Assembly: GCA_946535435.1 (NCBI GenBank) | Contig: CAMNDM010000023.1 | Coordinates: 1-56,505, forward strand | Direction of reading: 5' to 3' | Source: Physcocola sp002396385 | Lineage (GTDB): Bacteria > Bacteroidota > Bacteroidia > Bacteroidales > Paludibacteraceae | DNA: 56,505 nt | Shown: positions 41,296-49,917 of the stretch, in pieces | Position numbering within the stretch: the stretch's first letter is position 1 | How the letters are laid out: every line of letters begins with the position of its first letter | The notes under the pieces: generated by a model | Told to the model about the DNA's origin: nothing | Seen by the model: the letters and a program-made list of their open reading frames with translations, nothing else | Databases searched by the model: none | Program-made: the position numbers and the translations under genes

Positions 41296-42903
41296 ATGTA
41301 TAGTCAGGAAAAAGGGTACTATATTGCCCACAGCGACAACGGCCCTATCAATATTGTTGGCAAGATGGCTAACCGCCACGGACTAATTGCCGGCGCCACC
41401 GGTACTGGTAAGACCGTCACTCTACAGGTTATGGCCGAAACCTTCTGCCAGGCAGGCGTTCCCTGCTTTATGGCCGATATGAAGGGAGACCTTTCCGGCA
41501 TTAGCCAGGCTGGCAAGCTAAGCGGCTTTATCGAGAAACGCAAAGATGCCTTTGGCATTCCAAATCCTGAATTCCAACCCTGTCCGGTCCGCTTTTTCGA
41601 CGTTTACGGCGAGCAGGGACACCCCATCCGCGCCACTATTTCGGGCATGGGTCCGCAGTTGTTGGCCCGTCTGATGGGTTTGAACGACACCCAGACCGGC
41701 ATCTTGAACATCGTCTTCCGCATTGCCGACGACCGGAACCTGCTCCTCCTCGACTTGAAAGACCTCCGCTCTATGCTCGACTACGTGTCGAAGAACGCCG
41801 CCCAATACACCTCGACCTACGGCAACATCGCTACCCAAAGTGTGGGTGCCATACAGCGGTCGCTGCTTGAATTGGAGAACCAAGGCGCCAACAAGTTCTT
41901 CGGCGAACCTGAATTCGACATTTTCGACCTGTTGCAAACCGAGGGTGGCAAAGGTATTATGAACGTGCTGGCGGCCGACAAACTGATGTTGCAGCCTAAG
42001 CTCTACTCCACTTTCCTTTTGTGGTTGCTGAGCAGCCTCTACAGCCAACTGCCAGAGGTGGGCGACATGGACAAGCCAAAACTCGTTTTCTTCTTCGACG
42101 AGGCGCACATGCTTTTCGACGATACACCAAAGGCGCTGGCCGACAAGATAGAACAGGTCATCCGCCTGATCCGAAGCAAGGGCGTCGGCATTTATTTTGT
42201 CACACAAAGTCCGACAGATATTCCCGAAGATATTCTGGGCCAGCTGGGTAACCGTGTACAACACGCCCTCCGCGCCTACACCCCTAAAGACCAGAAGGCC
42301 GTAAAGACTGCAGCCGACACTTTCCGTGCCAACCCTGCCTTCAAGACCGACGAGGCCATTATGAACCTTGAAACCGGAGAGGCCCTGGTATCGTTCCTCG
42401 ACGAGAAGGGTGCTCCGTGCATGGTCGAACGCGCCAAAATCTTGTTCCCGCTCAGCCAGATTGGCGCCATTACCGAAAGCCAGCGTGCCGAAATCATCAA
42501 CCGTTCTCTGCTGAAAGGCAAATACGACAAGACCATCGACCGCGAAAGCGCATTCGAAGTGCTGATTGCCGAAGCCGAGAAAGCCAACCAAGAACTGGCT
42601 GAGGAGGAGGACGAGGACGAGGACGAAGAGGAAAAGCCGAACATCAAGGCCCAAAAGAAGGAAAGCTCGAACAGCGGCATCATGGGCAAGGTGGGCAAAG
42701 CCATCCTTACCGCTGTTACCAGTGCGGTGGCAAGCATACTTGGCAGCTACGTCTCGAACAAGGTTACAGGCAAAAAGTCGAGAACCACCACTAAGACCGC
42801 GGCTTCGAAAGTGGCGAAAAGTGCCGCCTCGGCAGCTACCCGCGCCATCACGAAAGAAATTACACGCAGCGTGCTGGGCACTGGCACAAAGACTAGGAAG
42901 TAA
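41296..42903 (+). CDS. HerA-like DNA-translocase family ATPase (DUF853/YjgR)
   Basis: The 535-residue protein matches the DUF853 family of HerA/FtsK-type ATPases. Walker A is GATGTGKT (33-40), followed by FMADMKGDLSG, QTGILNIVFRIADD and Walker B PKLVFFFDEAHMLFDD; FVTQSPTDIPEDILGQLGNRVQHALRAYTPKDQ is the usual distal core (seen as VTQSPTDIPEDILGQL and GNRVQHALRAYTPKDQ). The C-terminal 90 residues hold an acidic run (EEEDEDEDEEE) and a basic, serine/alanine-rich tail with a glycine-containing hydrophobic patch. The cellular role of the family is not established. I chose ATG 41296 based on promoter position. It is divergent from the kinase/AAA+ fusion. Confidence 0.88.
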   Translation: MYSQEKGYYIAHSDNGPINIVGKMANRHGLIAGATGTGKTVTLQVMAETFCQAGVPCFMADMKGDLSGISQAGKLSGFIEKRKDAFGIPNPEFQPCPVRFFDVYGEQGHPIRATISGMGPQLLARLMGLNDTQTGILNIVFRIADDRNLLLLDLKDLRSMLDYVSKNAAQYTSTYGNIATQSVGAIQRSLLELENQGANKFFGEPEFDIFDLLQTEGGKGIMNVLAADKLMLQPKLYSTFLLWLLSSLYSQLPEVGDMDKPKLVFFFDEAHMLFDDTPKALADKIEQVIRLIRSKGVGIYFVTQSPTDIPEDILGQLGNRVQHALRAYTPKDQKAVKTAADTFRANPAFKTDEAIMNLETGEALVSFLDEKGAPCMVERAKILFPLSQIGAITESQRAEIINRSLLKGKYDKTIDRESAFEVLIAEAEKANQELAEEEDEDEDEEEKPNIKAQKKESSNSGIMGKVGKAILTAVTSAVASILGSYVSNKVTGKKSRTTTKTAASKVAKSAASAATRAITKEITRSVLGTGTKTRK

Positions 42904-42965
42904 CACTACAAACCAGGTCTTTTTATTAACTTTACAGGCAAATCACCAAAATTATAATCAATAGT

Positions 42966-43247
42966 ATGTTTAAGACAAACGAGTATTTCAATGGCGATGT
43001 TGTTTCTATGGCACTCAACAGCGCAGAAGGTAAGGCAACTGTCGGCGTTATGGCAGCAGGCGAATACGAATTCGGGACCTCTACCGTCGAAATTATGACG
43101 GTTATTTCGGGGGCACTCACCATCCAGCAACCCGGTGAGACCGAATGGAAGACTTACAAGAAGTTCGAGTCGTTTGTAGTTGCGAAAGACGTCAAATACA
43201 AAGTTAAATGTACGGAAGACACTCCATACCTTTGCCTGTATAAATAA
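42966..43247 (+). CDS. ppnP: Pyrimidine/purine nucleoside phosphorylase PpnP
   Basis: PpnP (DUF1255, YaiE), 93 residues, is a cupin-fold phosphorylase that splits several nucleosides with phosphate. MFKTNEYFNGDVVSMAL, KATVGVMAAGEYEFGT, MTVISGALTI and the final TPYLCLYK match the family across its entire length. It may be read from the HerA-like gene's promoter (62-base gap), and a terminator follows. Confidence 0.92.
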   Translation: MFKTNEYFNGDVVSMALNSAEGKATVGVMAAGEYEFGTSTVEIMTVISGALTIQQPGETEWKTYKKFESFVVAKDVKYKVKCTEDTPYLCLYK

Positions 43248-43280
43248 AAGGTTGAAGCTTCTGCAACAGAAATAACCCAC

Positions 43281-43322
43281 AGAGAGCAGTTCCCTAAAAA
43301 CGGAGCCGCTCTCTTGTTTTTT
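43281..43322 (+). terminator. Terminator of ppnP
   Basis: AGAGAGC (43281-43287) pairs with GCTCTCT (43308-43314) with additional inner pairing, and a T run follows. Confidence 0.7.
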
Positions 43323-43473
43323 AGGGGCCGCCTGCGAATAACACCTCCAAAAAAATGGCTAAAAAGTTGGTTATTAGCCAAATTTTATGGAATTTTGACG
43401 TACAAGACAGACTATAACACGCTGCCGGCCACACCGGTTTAGGTACTACTATAATAACTAACTACACTTTTAT

Positions 43474-43944
43474 ATGAAACAGAACCACATCGTACTAACT
43501 ACGTTGTTGCTGGGTCTTTCTATGAGCGCGGAAGCGGGGCGCTTTATTCCCAGCGAGTTCGAGTCCTACGACACTCAGGACTTGCACAAAATTTCCTTTG
43601 TCAACGACGACATTGTCGCAGAATGGACCGATGGTCAGACAAACGCCTATGCGTTCTCTTCTCTACAGCGCATTCTGTTTAGCGAGGCTACCCAGACGGA
43701 GGTCGAAAAACAGATGGCTGAAACACAAACCGAGCTGTTCCTTTATCCGAATCCCGTTGTCGAAACGCTTTACCTGTCGGGGGTGCCCAACGGCACCGAG
43801 GTATACCTCTACGCCAGTAACGGAGCCGTTGTTGGCACTATACCCTGCACTGGCTCTACGCTTTCCGCTAATGTCTCGCACCTGAAAAGTGGCATCTACT
43901 TTCTGAAGATTGCAGACAAGGCCGTAAAATTCATTAAAAAATAA
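43474..43944 (+). CDS. Short secreted protein with T9SS type A tail
   Basis: The 156-residue protein has a signal peptide (MKQNHIVLTTLLLGLSMSAEA), a central beta motif DLHKISFVNDDIVAEW with AYAFSSLQRILF, and a C-terminal domain from about residue 85: FLYPNPVVETLYLSG, TEVYLYASNGAVVGT, LKSGIYFLKIADKAVKFIKK. YPNP, G-YF-K and the basic end are classic for T9SS type A sorting domains. No enzyme domain is present. It is 39 bases upstream of the pectate lyase gene, which lacks such a tail, and may be co-transcribed with it. Confidence 0.8.
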   Translation: MKQNHIVLTTLLLGLSMSAEAGRFIPSEFESYDTQDLHKISFVNDDIVAEWTDGQTNAYAFSSLQRILFSEATQTEVEKQMAETQTELFLYPNPVVETLYLSGVPNGTEVYLYASNGAVVGTIPCTGSTLSANVSHLKSGIYFLKIADKAVKFIKK

Positions 43945-43983
43945 GGTCAGATTCCTTCCAACAAACTTAAAGCAGCAGATAAT

Positions 43984-45777
43984 ATGAAAAAAATAGCATT
44001 CGCAGTTGCGACCCTTGTTTCTATGAGTGTCTTTGCTCAAAAAGCAGTTCACATCTACAAAAAAGACGGTACCAAGGTCGAATACCAGGTTGCCGACCTC
44101 GACAGCATCGTTTTCGTTAAAGCCGACACCGAGCCTGTTAATCCGGTTAACCCGACCGACCCTGTTGAGCAGGGCGAAGGCACTACTTCGGGCGAGGTGG
44201 TGACCAAGGGTGATGTCGCGATCAGCAAATCGGCCGGCTGGTTCGAGAGCGGATATGTGGAATGGACACCCGTCAGTGGAGCCACCGGCTACAACGTCTA
44301 TTACAAGGCAACAGACGTAAATTCCTACACAAAAGCCGACGCTATGCTGGTCCGCAACTATGGTTCCTACTTCCGTGCCGACGTCGTAGGCTTGCCAGCC
44401 GGTTCATACGATATTAAAGTGGTGGCCGTAAAAGGAAACGCAGAATCGGGTGCGGCTTCTGTCGCACAAATCAAGACAAAGGCCTACAGCCGCCAGGGCT
44501 TTGCTTTTGCCCCAAACTCTGTGACGGGCGGCAAGGGTATTGGCGCATATAACGACAACGGCTCGTTAAAAAGCGGTGCGGTGGTGCTCTACCTCACCGA
44601 AAAAAACAAAAAGACGGTTACGATGGATGTGGTGACCAGCACCAAAGGCACGACCACGGCCTGCACGGGTATTTCGGCCATTCTGAAGGCGATGCAGAAA
44701 GGGCTTGAAAACCGTCCGGTCTGCATCCGTATTATCGGTAAGGTTACCATCGACGGAATAAACGAAAGCGGCGATACCAACAATCTGTTGCTGAAGGCCA
44801 GCAACGAAAGCAGCCCTATCCAAAACATTACAATCGAGGGTATTGGCAACGACGCTACCTGCTACGGGTGGGGCATACGCGGTTTACGTACAAGAAGCAT
44901 CGAGGTGCGCAACCTGGGCCTTATGCTGTGGGGCGACGACGGTCTGGCTTTTGAAACCGCCAACTACAATATATGGATTCACCACAACGACATTTTCTAT
45001 GGTGCCGAGGGTAGCGACGCCGACCAGGTAAAGGGCGACGGCTCGATGGACCTGAAGAACGACTCGAAGTACATGACCATCTCGTACAACCACTTCTTCG
45101 ACTCGGGCAAGATGTCGCTTTGCGGCATGAAGAGCGAGACAGGGCCTAACTATATCAGCTACGACCACAACTGGTTCGACCACTCCGACTCCCGCCATCC
45201 ACGCATACGTACCATGAGTGTGCACGTTTGGAACAACTACTACGACGGCGTTTCGAAGTACGGTGTGGGGGTTACCTACGGGGCTAGCGCCTTTGTCGAG
45301 GCAAACTACTTCCGCAACTGCGACAAGCCTATGCTGAGTTCGAAACAAGGAACCGACGCGTTAGGCGATGGTAGTTTCTCGGGGGAGAATGGCGGCATCA
45401 TCAAGTCGTACAACAACGTGTTTGCCGAAAAGTCGGGCAAATTCAGCTACATCACCTACCAGACCAACAAAACCTCGTTCGACGCTTACGAGGCCGCTTC
45501 GCGCAACGAGCAGGTGCCAAGCAGCATAAAAACAGTGGCCGGCGGCACGCCTTACGACAATTTCGACACCAACAACAGCCTGATGTACACTTACAAGGCA
45601 GACGACCCGGCCAATGTTCCGGCTATTGTAACCGCCAATGCCGGACGTTTAGACGGTGGCGACTTGAAGTGGAAGTTCAACAATTCAACCGACGATGCCA
45701 GCTACAGTATCAACACCCAACTAAAGAACGCCATTAACGGGTATACTTCCAAACTGGTGTCGGTGCTGGGTGAGTAA
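43984..45777 (+). CDS. Secreted PL1-family pectate lyase
   Basis: The 597-residue enzyme has a signal peptide (MKKIAFAVATLVSMSVFA), the beta motif VEYQVADLDSIVF (about 30-42), a fibronectin type III-like domain (about 85-165) and a parallel beta-helix catalytic domain (about 175-590). Diagnostic PL1 segments are GGKGIGAYNDNG, ITIEGIGNDATCYGWG, the calcium-binding DADQVKGDGSMDLKNDS region and DHNWFDHSDSRHPRIR, where the Arg after DSRHPR is the catalytic base. It should cleave polygalacturonate by beta-elimination. It ends LVSVLGE with no T9SS tail. The short T9SS-tail protein gene precedes it. Confidence 0.9.
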   Translation: MKKIAFAVATLVSMSVFAQKAVHIYKKDGTKVEYQVADLDSIVFVKADTEPVNPVNPTDPVEQGEGTTSGEVVTKGDVAISKSAGWFESGYVEWTPVSGATGYNVYYKATDVNSYTKADAMLVRNYGSYFRADVVGLPAGSYDIKVVAVKGNAESGAASVAQIKTKAYSRQGFAFAPNSVTGGKGIGAYNDNGSLKSGAVVLYLTEKNKKTVTMDVVTSTKGTTTACTGISAILKAMQKGLENRPVCIRIIGKVTIDGINESGDTNNLLLKASNESSPIQNITIEGIGNDATCYGWGIRGLRTRSIEVRNLGLMLWGDDGLAFETANYNIWIHHNDIFYGAEGSDADQVKGDGSMDLKNDSKYMTISYNHFFDSGKMSLCGMKSETGPNYISYDHNWFDHSDSRHPRIRTMSVHVWNNYYDGVSKYGVGVTYGASAFVEANYFRNCDKPMLSSKQGTDALGDGSFSGENGGIIKSYNNVFAEKSGKFSYITYQTNKTSFDAYEAASRNEQVPSSIKTVAGGTPYDNFDTNNSLMYTYKADDPANVPAIVTANAGRLDGGDLKWKFNNSTDDASYSINTQLKNAINGYTSKLVSVLGE

Positions 45778-45810
45778 GCGCCGCCACACAGGGCATACGT
45801 AAAATTAATA

Positions 45811-45852
45811 CGGGCAGAAACCGCAGTTTTTTGCAGGTTTCTGCCCGTTTTT
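45811..45852. terminator. Bidirectional terminator after the pectate lyase
   Basis: A perfect 12-bp stem CGGGCAGAAACC / GGTTTCTGCCCG (45811-45822 with 45836-45847) is followed by TTTTT. It lies between the convergent pectate lyase and HAD phosphatase genes and can serve the plus strand best. Confidence 0.85.
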
Positions 45853-45882
45853 CGGTTAGATGCATCTGTTTTGCAGGCATCT

Positions 45883-46665
45883 TCAAATTACGCCATAAGC
45901 CTTCAGCGCATTCCAAACGCCGTCTTCGTCGATGTGTGTGGTGGTATAGTCGGCAACCGCCTTCACATGGTTGCCGGCATTGCCCATAGCCACGCCCACA
46001 CCCGCCTTCTTGATTATAGGGATGTCGTTGCCACCGTCACCAAAGGCCATCGTTTCCGCAATCTCCAGTCCCAAGTGCTTCGCCATTTTTTCCAGGCCCA
46101 GCGCCTTGTCTATTCCGTTGGCCGTAACATCCACAAACTCCTGATGCCATCTGCCACAAGTGCATCCGGCAAGCGGAGCCACAATCTGGCGCTCCTGTTC
46201 AGGGGTAAAGAAGGGGGTTAGCTGTATAACCCCTTCAGACAACACCTCATCGAGGGGACTAAGGGCATCGAGGGTGGTAATTCTCAGCAGTTTGCGGAAG
46301 ACGTAGTCAAACTGCTCGTTTTCATTCACTACCGAAATGCTTTTCTTGCCCACCACAATGCAGGCCACCCCCAACTGGCGCGAGTGCTCCACAATATGCA
46401 GCACATCGGGCTTCCCGATTTCCTCGCAGTTGATAACCGTGTCGCCAATATAGCAATAGGCCCCGTTGGTGGTAACGTAACCGTCGATGTAGGGAGTCAG
46501 TTGGTCGAGGTTGCAGATAATGGGCTTCGGCCGGCCCGTCGAGATAAACACCTTGACTCCGTTCTCTTTGGCTTTCCTTATTCCTTCGATGGTCGATTCT
46601 GGCACTTTATGCGTGTTGAAGCTGATGAGGGTGCCGTCTATGTCAAAAAAGAGCGCTTTTATCAT
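45883..46665 (-). CDS. Cof-type HAD-IIB phosphatase
   Basis: This 260-residue protein is a haloacid dehalogenase-superfamily phosphatase of subclass IIB. Motif I is FFDIDGT with nucleophile Asp8 and Asp10, motif II is ISTGR, and motif IV is AFGDGGNDIPI; the cap domain lies between. VDVTANGIDKALGLEKM is typical of the Cof family, which acts on sugar phosphates, FMN or pyridoxal phosphate. The exact substrate cannot be told. It is a single gene. Confidence 0.9.
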   Translation of the reverse strand: MIKALFFDIDGTLISFNTHKVPESTIEGIRKAKENGVKVFISTGRPKPIICNLDQLTPYIDGYVTTNGAYCYIGDTVINCEEIGKPDVLHIVEHSRQLGVACIVVGKKSISVVNENEQFDYVFRKLLRITTLDALSPLDEVLSEGVIQLTPFFTPEQERQIVAPLAGCTCGRWHQEFVDVTANGIDKALGLEKMAKHLGLEIAETMAFGDGGNDIPIIKKAGVGVAMGNAGNHVKAVADYTTTHIDEDGVWNALKAYGVI

Positions 46666-46744
46666 ATTACCCGTATGTTTGGTTCTGCAAAGTTAGCGCA
46701 TCTGTGCGGTAATAAAAATAATTGGAGCGAGTACTAAATTTAAG

Positions 46745-46752
46745 TAATTTTG
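46745..46752 (+). promoter_or_regulatory. -7 box of the ABC exporter operon
   Basis: TAATTTTG fits the consensus and lies 22 bases before the ATG at 46775. Confidence 0.55.
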
Positions 46753-46774
46753 AATTCCATTTAAAGATTTGGAA

Positions 46775-47500
46775 ATGACCGCCATAAAAATCGAACATTT
46801 ATACAAGACCTATAGGGGAACCGACAAGCCCGCTGTCGACGACCTGTCGCTGAAGGTAGACGATGGGGAGTTTTTCGGCTTGCTGGGGGCCAACGGGGCC
46901 GGTAAAACAACCACACTGAGCATTTTATGCGGACTGCGGCACTATACACAGGGCAGGGTTGAAGTGGCTGGCAAAGATGTTGCCCGGCAAATGGACGCCA
47001 TACGCCCGCTTATTGGTGTGGTACCACAAGAATACGCCCTCTACCCCGAACTGACCGCAGCCGAAAACCTGAAGGTCTTTGGCGGCATTTACGGCATTGG
47101 GAAATCGGACTTGAAACAACGGATCGACGAACTGGCGGAAACACTGAATGTGGCCGACCAGATGAGCCAACGCATCGGTCACCTGTCGGGCGGACAAAAA
47201 CGACGCTTCAACCTGATGGCCGGCCTGCTGCACCAACCCAAAATACTTTTCCTCGACGAGCCTACTGTCGGCATCGATGTCAAATCGCAGCAAACTATTA
47301 TCGACTACCTGCGCCAACTCCACCAGCAGGGAACCACCATCATCTACACTTCGCACCTGATGCAGGAGGCCGAGAGCCTCTGCACGCGTGTGGCTATTAT
47401 GAACCAGGGCAGGCTGGTTGCGGCCGGCGCTCCATGCCAGTTGCTGGAACAACACCAGGCAACTTCGCTCCACGACCTATGTCTTACCCTTATCAGTTAA
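46775..47500 (+). CDS. ABC exporter ATP-binding subunit
   Basis: The 241-residue protein is an ABC ATPase of the drug/antibiotic-export (ABC-2) type. Walker A is GANGAGKTT (38-46), the signature is LSGGQKRR, Walker B is LFLDEPTVGID, and IYTSHLMQEAESLCTRVAIM has the H-loop. I chose the ATG at 46775; the frame begins two codons earlier at a TTG that is not needed. Its stop is 3 bases before the permease gene. Confidence 0.92.
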   Translation: MTAIKIEHLYKTYRGTDKPAVDDLSLKVDDGEFFGLLGANGAGKTTTLSILCGLRHYTQGRVEVAGKDVARQMDAIRPLIGVVPQEYALYPELTAAENLKVFGGIYGIGKSDLKQRIDELAETLNVADQMSQRIGHLSGGQKRRFNLMAGLLHQPKILFLDEPTVGIDVKSQQTIIDYLRQLHQQGTTIIYTSHLMQEAESLCTRVAIMNQGRLVAAGAPCQLLEQHQATSLHDLCLTLIS

Positions 47501-47503
47501 TGT

Positions 47504-48769
47504 ATGCGCAAACTTCTGACCCTTGTCTACAAAGACTTCCTGATACTTATCCGCGACAAAGCCGGACTGGCTTTACTTTACCTGATGCCCCTGGCCTTGG
47601 TGGCCCTGATGGCCTACCTGCAGAACGACACTTTCAAAGCCATTCTCGACAACAAGATGGCGCTGGTGGTACTCGACCAAGACCACGACAATGTGGGCGC
47701 CTCGGTGGTCGAGAGTCTGGAACAGTCTGGACTGTTTACCATAACCCGGGCCGACTCGACGGCGACCCCCGAAACGGTGGAAACTGACGTGGCAAAAGGC
47801 TACTTCCAACTGGGTATCGTTATTCCGGCTTCAACCACCGACAACATCCGCAACGGCATTGGCAAGAGTGTGCAATACACTTTTTCGCCAGAGGGTGAGC
47901 AACCCCAGGCACAGACCGTACACCTTACCATTTTTGTAGACCCGACCACCAAAAACTCGTTTCTGGCCTCGCTGACCAGCACTATGCGCGAACAGATGGC
48001 CAGTGTGCAGACCCAGATTTTACTGAAGGAAGTCAGCCAGCAGATACAGGCTATGTCGCCTATGCCGATTGGCGACGTGGTACTTCCCGAAAAACTGATT
48101 GAGCTGGACGAACGCACCGCACGCATGGACGCGTCACGCCTCATACCGAATGCCGTGCAGCACAACGTGCCGGCTTGGGGTATGTTTGCCGTGTTCTTTA
48201 TTGTCGTTTCTCTGGCAAGCAATATTATACGTGAACGCGAAGAAGGCAGTTACACCCGCCTGCGCACCATGCCTATGCCCTACAGCTACTACCTGTTCAG
48301 CAAGGTGATAGTGTACCTGGTCATCTGCATGACGCAGATAGCGCTAATGGGACTGATGGGTAAGGTGGTGCTGCCTATGCTGGGACTGCCGTCCCTTTCG
48401 TTCGGAAACAGCTGGATTGGGCTGCTTGCTGTCAGCCTCAGCGCCTCGCTGGCCGCTATCGGCTACGGAATTGCGATAGGCCAGGTGGCAAAAACCGCAC
48501 AACAAGCCTCTATATTCGGCTCTATTTCGGTCGTAATCTTGTCAGCGCTTGGCGGTATATGGATTCCAATGTTCGTTATGCCGCATGCTATGCAGATTGT
48601 CTGCCGACTGTCGCCTCTGAACTGGGGACTGACTGGCTACTACAACCTGCTGCTGCGTGGAGGCGGCCTATCCAGCGTTCTGCCCCAGTGCGCCACTCTG
48701 CTGCTGTTCGCTACAGTCTGCGTGGCTTCGGCCATTGCCTACGACAAGTGGAAAAGGGAAGATATTTGA
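47504..48769 (+). CDS. ABC-2 type permease
   Basis: This 421-residue permease has one N-terminal membrane helix (about 22-42), a large extracytoplasmic loop (about 45-230), and five helices in the C-terminal half (FAVFFIVVSLASNII, VIVYLVICMTQIALMGLM, LLAVSLSASLAAIGYGI, SVVILSALGGIWIPMF, CATLLLFATVCVASAIA). REREEGSYTRLRTMPMP is typical of the ABC-2 membrane domain. Together with the ATPase it should export an unknown substrate; no outer-membrane or fusion protein is nearby. Confidence 0.9.
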   Translation: MRKLLTLVYKDFLILIRDKAGLALLYLMPLALVALMAYLQNDTFKAILDNKMALVVLDQDHDNVGASVVESLEQSGLFTITRADSTATPETVETDVAKGYFQLGIVIPASTTDNIRNGIGKSVQYTFSPEGEQPQAQTVHLTIFVDPTTKNSFLASLTSTMREQMASVQTQILLKEVSQQIQAMSPMPIGDVVLPEKLIELDERTARMDASRLIPNAVQHNVPAWGMFAVFFIVVSLASNIIREREEGSYTRLRTMPMPYSYYLFSKVIVYLVICMTQIALMGLMGKVVLPMLGLPSLSFGNSWIGLLAVSLSASLAAIGYGIAIGQVAKTAQQASIFGSISVVILSALGGIWIPMFVMPHAMQIVCRLSPLNWGLTGYYNLLLRGGGLSSVLPQCATLLLFATVCVASAIAYDKWKREDI

Positions 48770-48802
48770 ACGGAATAAGCGCAGGTTAGCCAATAACTTA
48801 CA

Positions 48803-48845
48803 GCGGACTCTTCTGACAATGTCGGAACGAGTCCGCCTCTTTTTT
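48803..48845 (+). terminator. Terminator of the ABC exporter operon
   Basis: GCGGACTCTTCTGAC and GTCGGAACGAGTCCGC form a long hairpin around an AAT loop with a short bulge, followed by CTCTTTTTT. Confidence 0.8.
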
Positions 48846-49016
48846 ATAACATCGTTCTCAAACACTGCCTTAAAACCATGCCTTAAAACACCGACCGAAT
48901 ACAGACCATATTGGCACGATTTGGCACACCGTTTGCAAAAGTATGTTCAGAAGGAGGTTCTTAAAACGGACACTGCTTCGGTAAACGATTGTATTACATT
49001 CTAAAAGATTACGCAT

Positions 49017-49337
49017 ATGAAAACCGCAAATATTCTCTCAACAATAGGTATCGCCATCATGCTGATGGCAAGTTCTGTAACAGCAAGCGCAAAAAGCCAT
49101 AAACCGGCTCCACCGCCAGCCCACCGCATCGAGGCTGCACCGGTTCACCACCACCACCACGACGCACCCGTTGCCAAACCTGGTGACCCGCTGCACCACA
49201 AAGGCCACCACGGCCCACACCATGCAGCACCTGCGCCACACCACTGCAAATGCGCGCATTGCTGCAAACACCATCACCACGGTGCGCACCACAAACCAAT
49301 GGCCTGTGCCCACAAACACGGCCACATACACCACTAA
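49017..49337 (+). CDS. Secreted histidine-rich, metal-binding-like protein
   Basis: The 106-residue protein has a signal peptide (MKTANILSTIGIAIMLMASSVTASA, shown here only to note its length of about 25 residues). The mature part holds 27 histidines, in runs such as VHHHHHD, LHHKGHHGPHH and CCKHHHHGAHH, plus five cysteines (HCKCAHCC and MAC). Prolines and alanines separate the clusters. Such composition suggests binding of Zn, Ni, Co or Cu in the periplasm or at the surface. No globular fold or named family can be assigned. It lies alone between the ABC exporter and sufSE; an operator for a metal sensor was looked for but not recognised. Confidence 0.75.
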   Translation: MKTANILSTIGIAIMLMASSVTASAKSHKPAPPPAHRIEAAPVHHHHHDAPVAKPGDPLHHKGHHGPHHAAPAPHHCKCAHCCKHHHHGAHHKPMACAHKHGHIHH

Positions 49338-49379
49338 GGTCTGTAAGCCTATTTTTTAGTTATCATAATGTTTTTTTCG

Positions 49380-49415
49380 GGCCCTGGAAGTCGGTAGACT
49401 TTTAGGGCTTTTTCT
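49380..49415 (+). terminator. Terminator of the histidine-rich protein gene
   Basis: GCCCT...AGTC pairs with GACT...AGGGC with a short internal mismatch, followed by TTTTT. Confidence 0.6.
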
Positions 49416-49429
49416 ACATAAAATAACAA

Positions 49430-49459
49430 AGGCTGTCGGAATTAGTCTTCCAACAGCCT
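49430..49459 (-). terminator. Terminator of sufS-sufE
   Basis: AGGCTGTCGGAA (49430-49441) and TTCCAACAGCCT (49448-49459) form a 12-bp stem with one wobble; on the minus strand it is followed by TTGTTATTTT. It lies 20 bases after the sufE stop. Confidence 0.7.
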
Positions 49460-49479
49460 CAGCACGTATATATTCTACA

Positions 49480-49902
49480 TTACGAATTTTTCTCCTTGAA
49501 AACCAGCGCATACATACGCATTTGTTTAATCATGGCAAGCATACCGTTGCTACGGGTAGGCGAAAGGTGTTCTTTCAGACCAATTTTCTCTATGAAGTCG
49601 AGTTTCGCCTCCAAAATAGCGTCAGGAGTCTCGCCAGAAAGCACATCTACCAACATACTGATGATGCCACCAACAATCTCGGTATTGCTTTCACCCTCGT
49701 AGTAGACCTTGCCGTCGCGGTATTCGGCGTGCACCCACACCTTGCTCTGGCAGCCCTCAATCAGGTACTGGTCGGTTTTGTATTGGGCGTCAATTCCCTT
49801 GTTGGCATTGCCCTTGTCGATAATGAGCTCGTATTTGTCTAACCAGTCGGTCAGGAACTCGAACTCAGCGATTATCTCGTCTTCCTTTTCTTTAATAGTC
49901 AT
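49480..49902 (-). CDS. sufE: Sulfur acceptor protein SufE
   Basis: SufE, 140 residues, accepts the persulfide from SufS and passes it to SufB. The acceptor Cys51 lies in LIEGCQSKVWV, the invariant motif, followed by VYYEGESNTEIVGGIISMLV and LSPTRSNGMLAMI. Length is typical. It follows sufS by 15 bases on the minus strand, so both are co-transcribed. Confidence 0.96.
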   Translation of the reverse strand: MTIKEKEDEIIAEFEFLTDWLDKYELIIDKGNANKGIDAQYKTDQYLIEGCQSKVWVHAEYRDGKVYYEGESNTEIVGGIISMLVDVLSGETPDAILEAKLDFIEKIGLKEHLSPTRSNGMLAMIKQMRMYALVFKEKNS

Positions 49903-49917
49903 ATTGTGTTTTGTATT

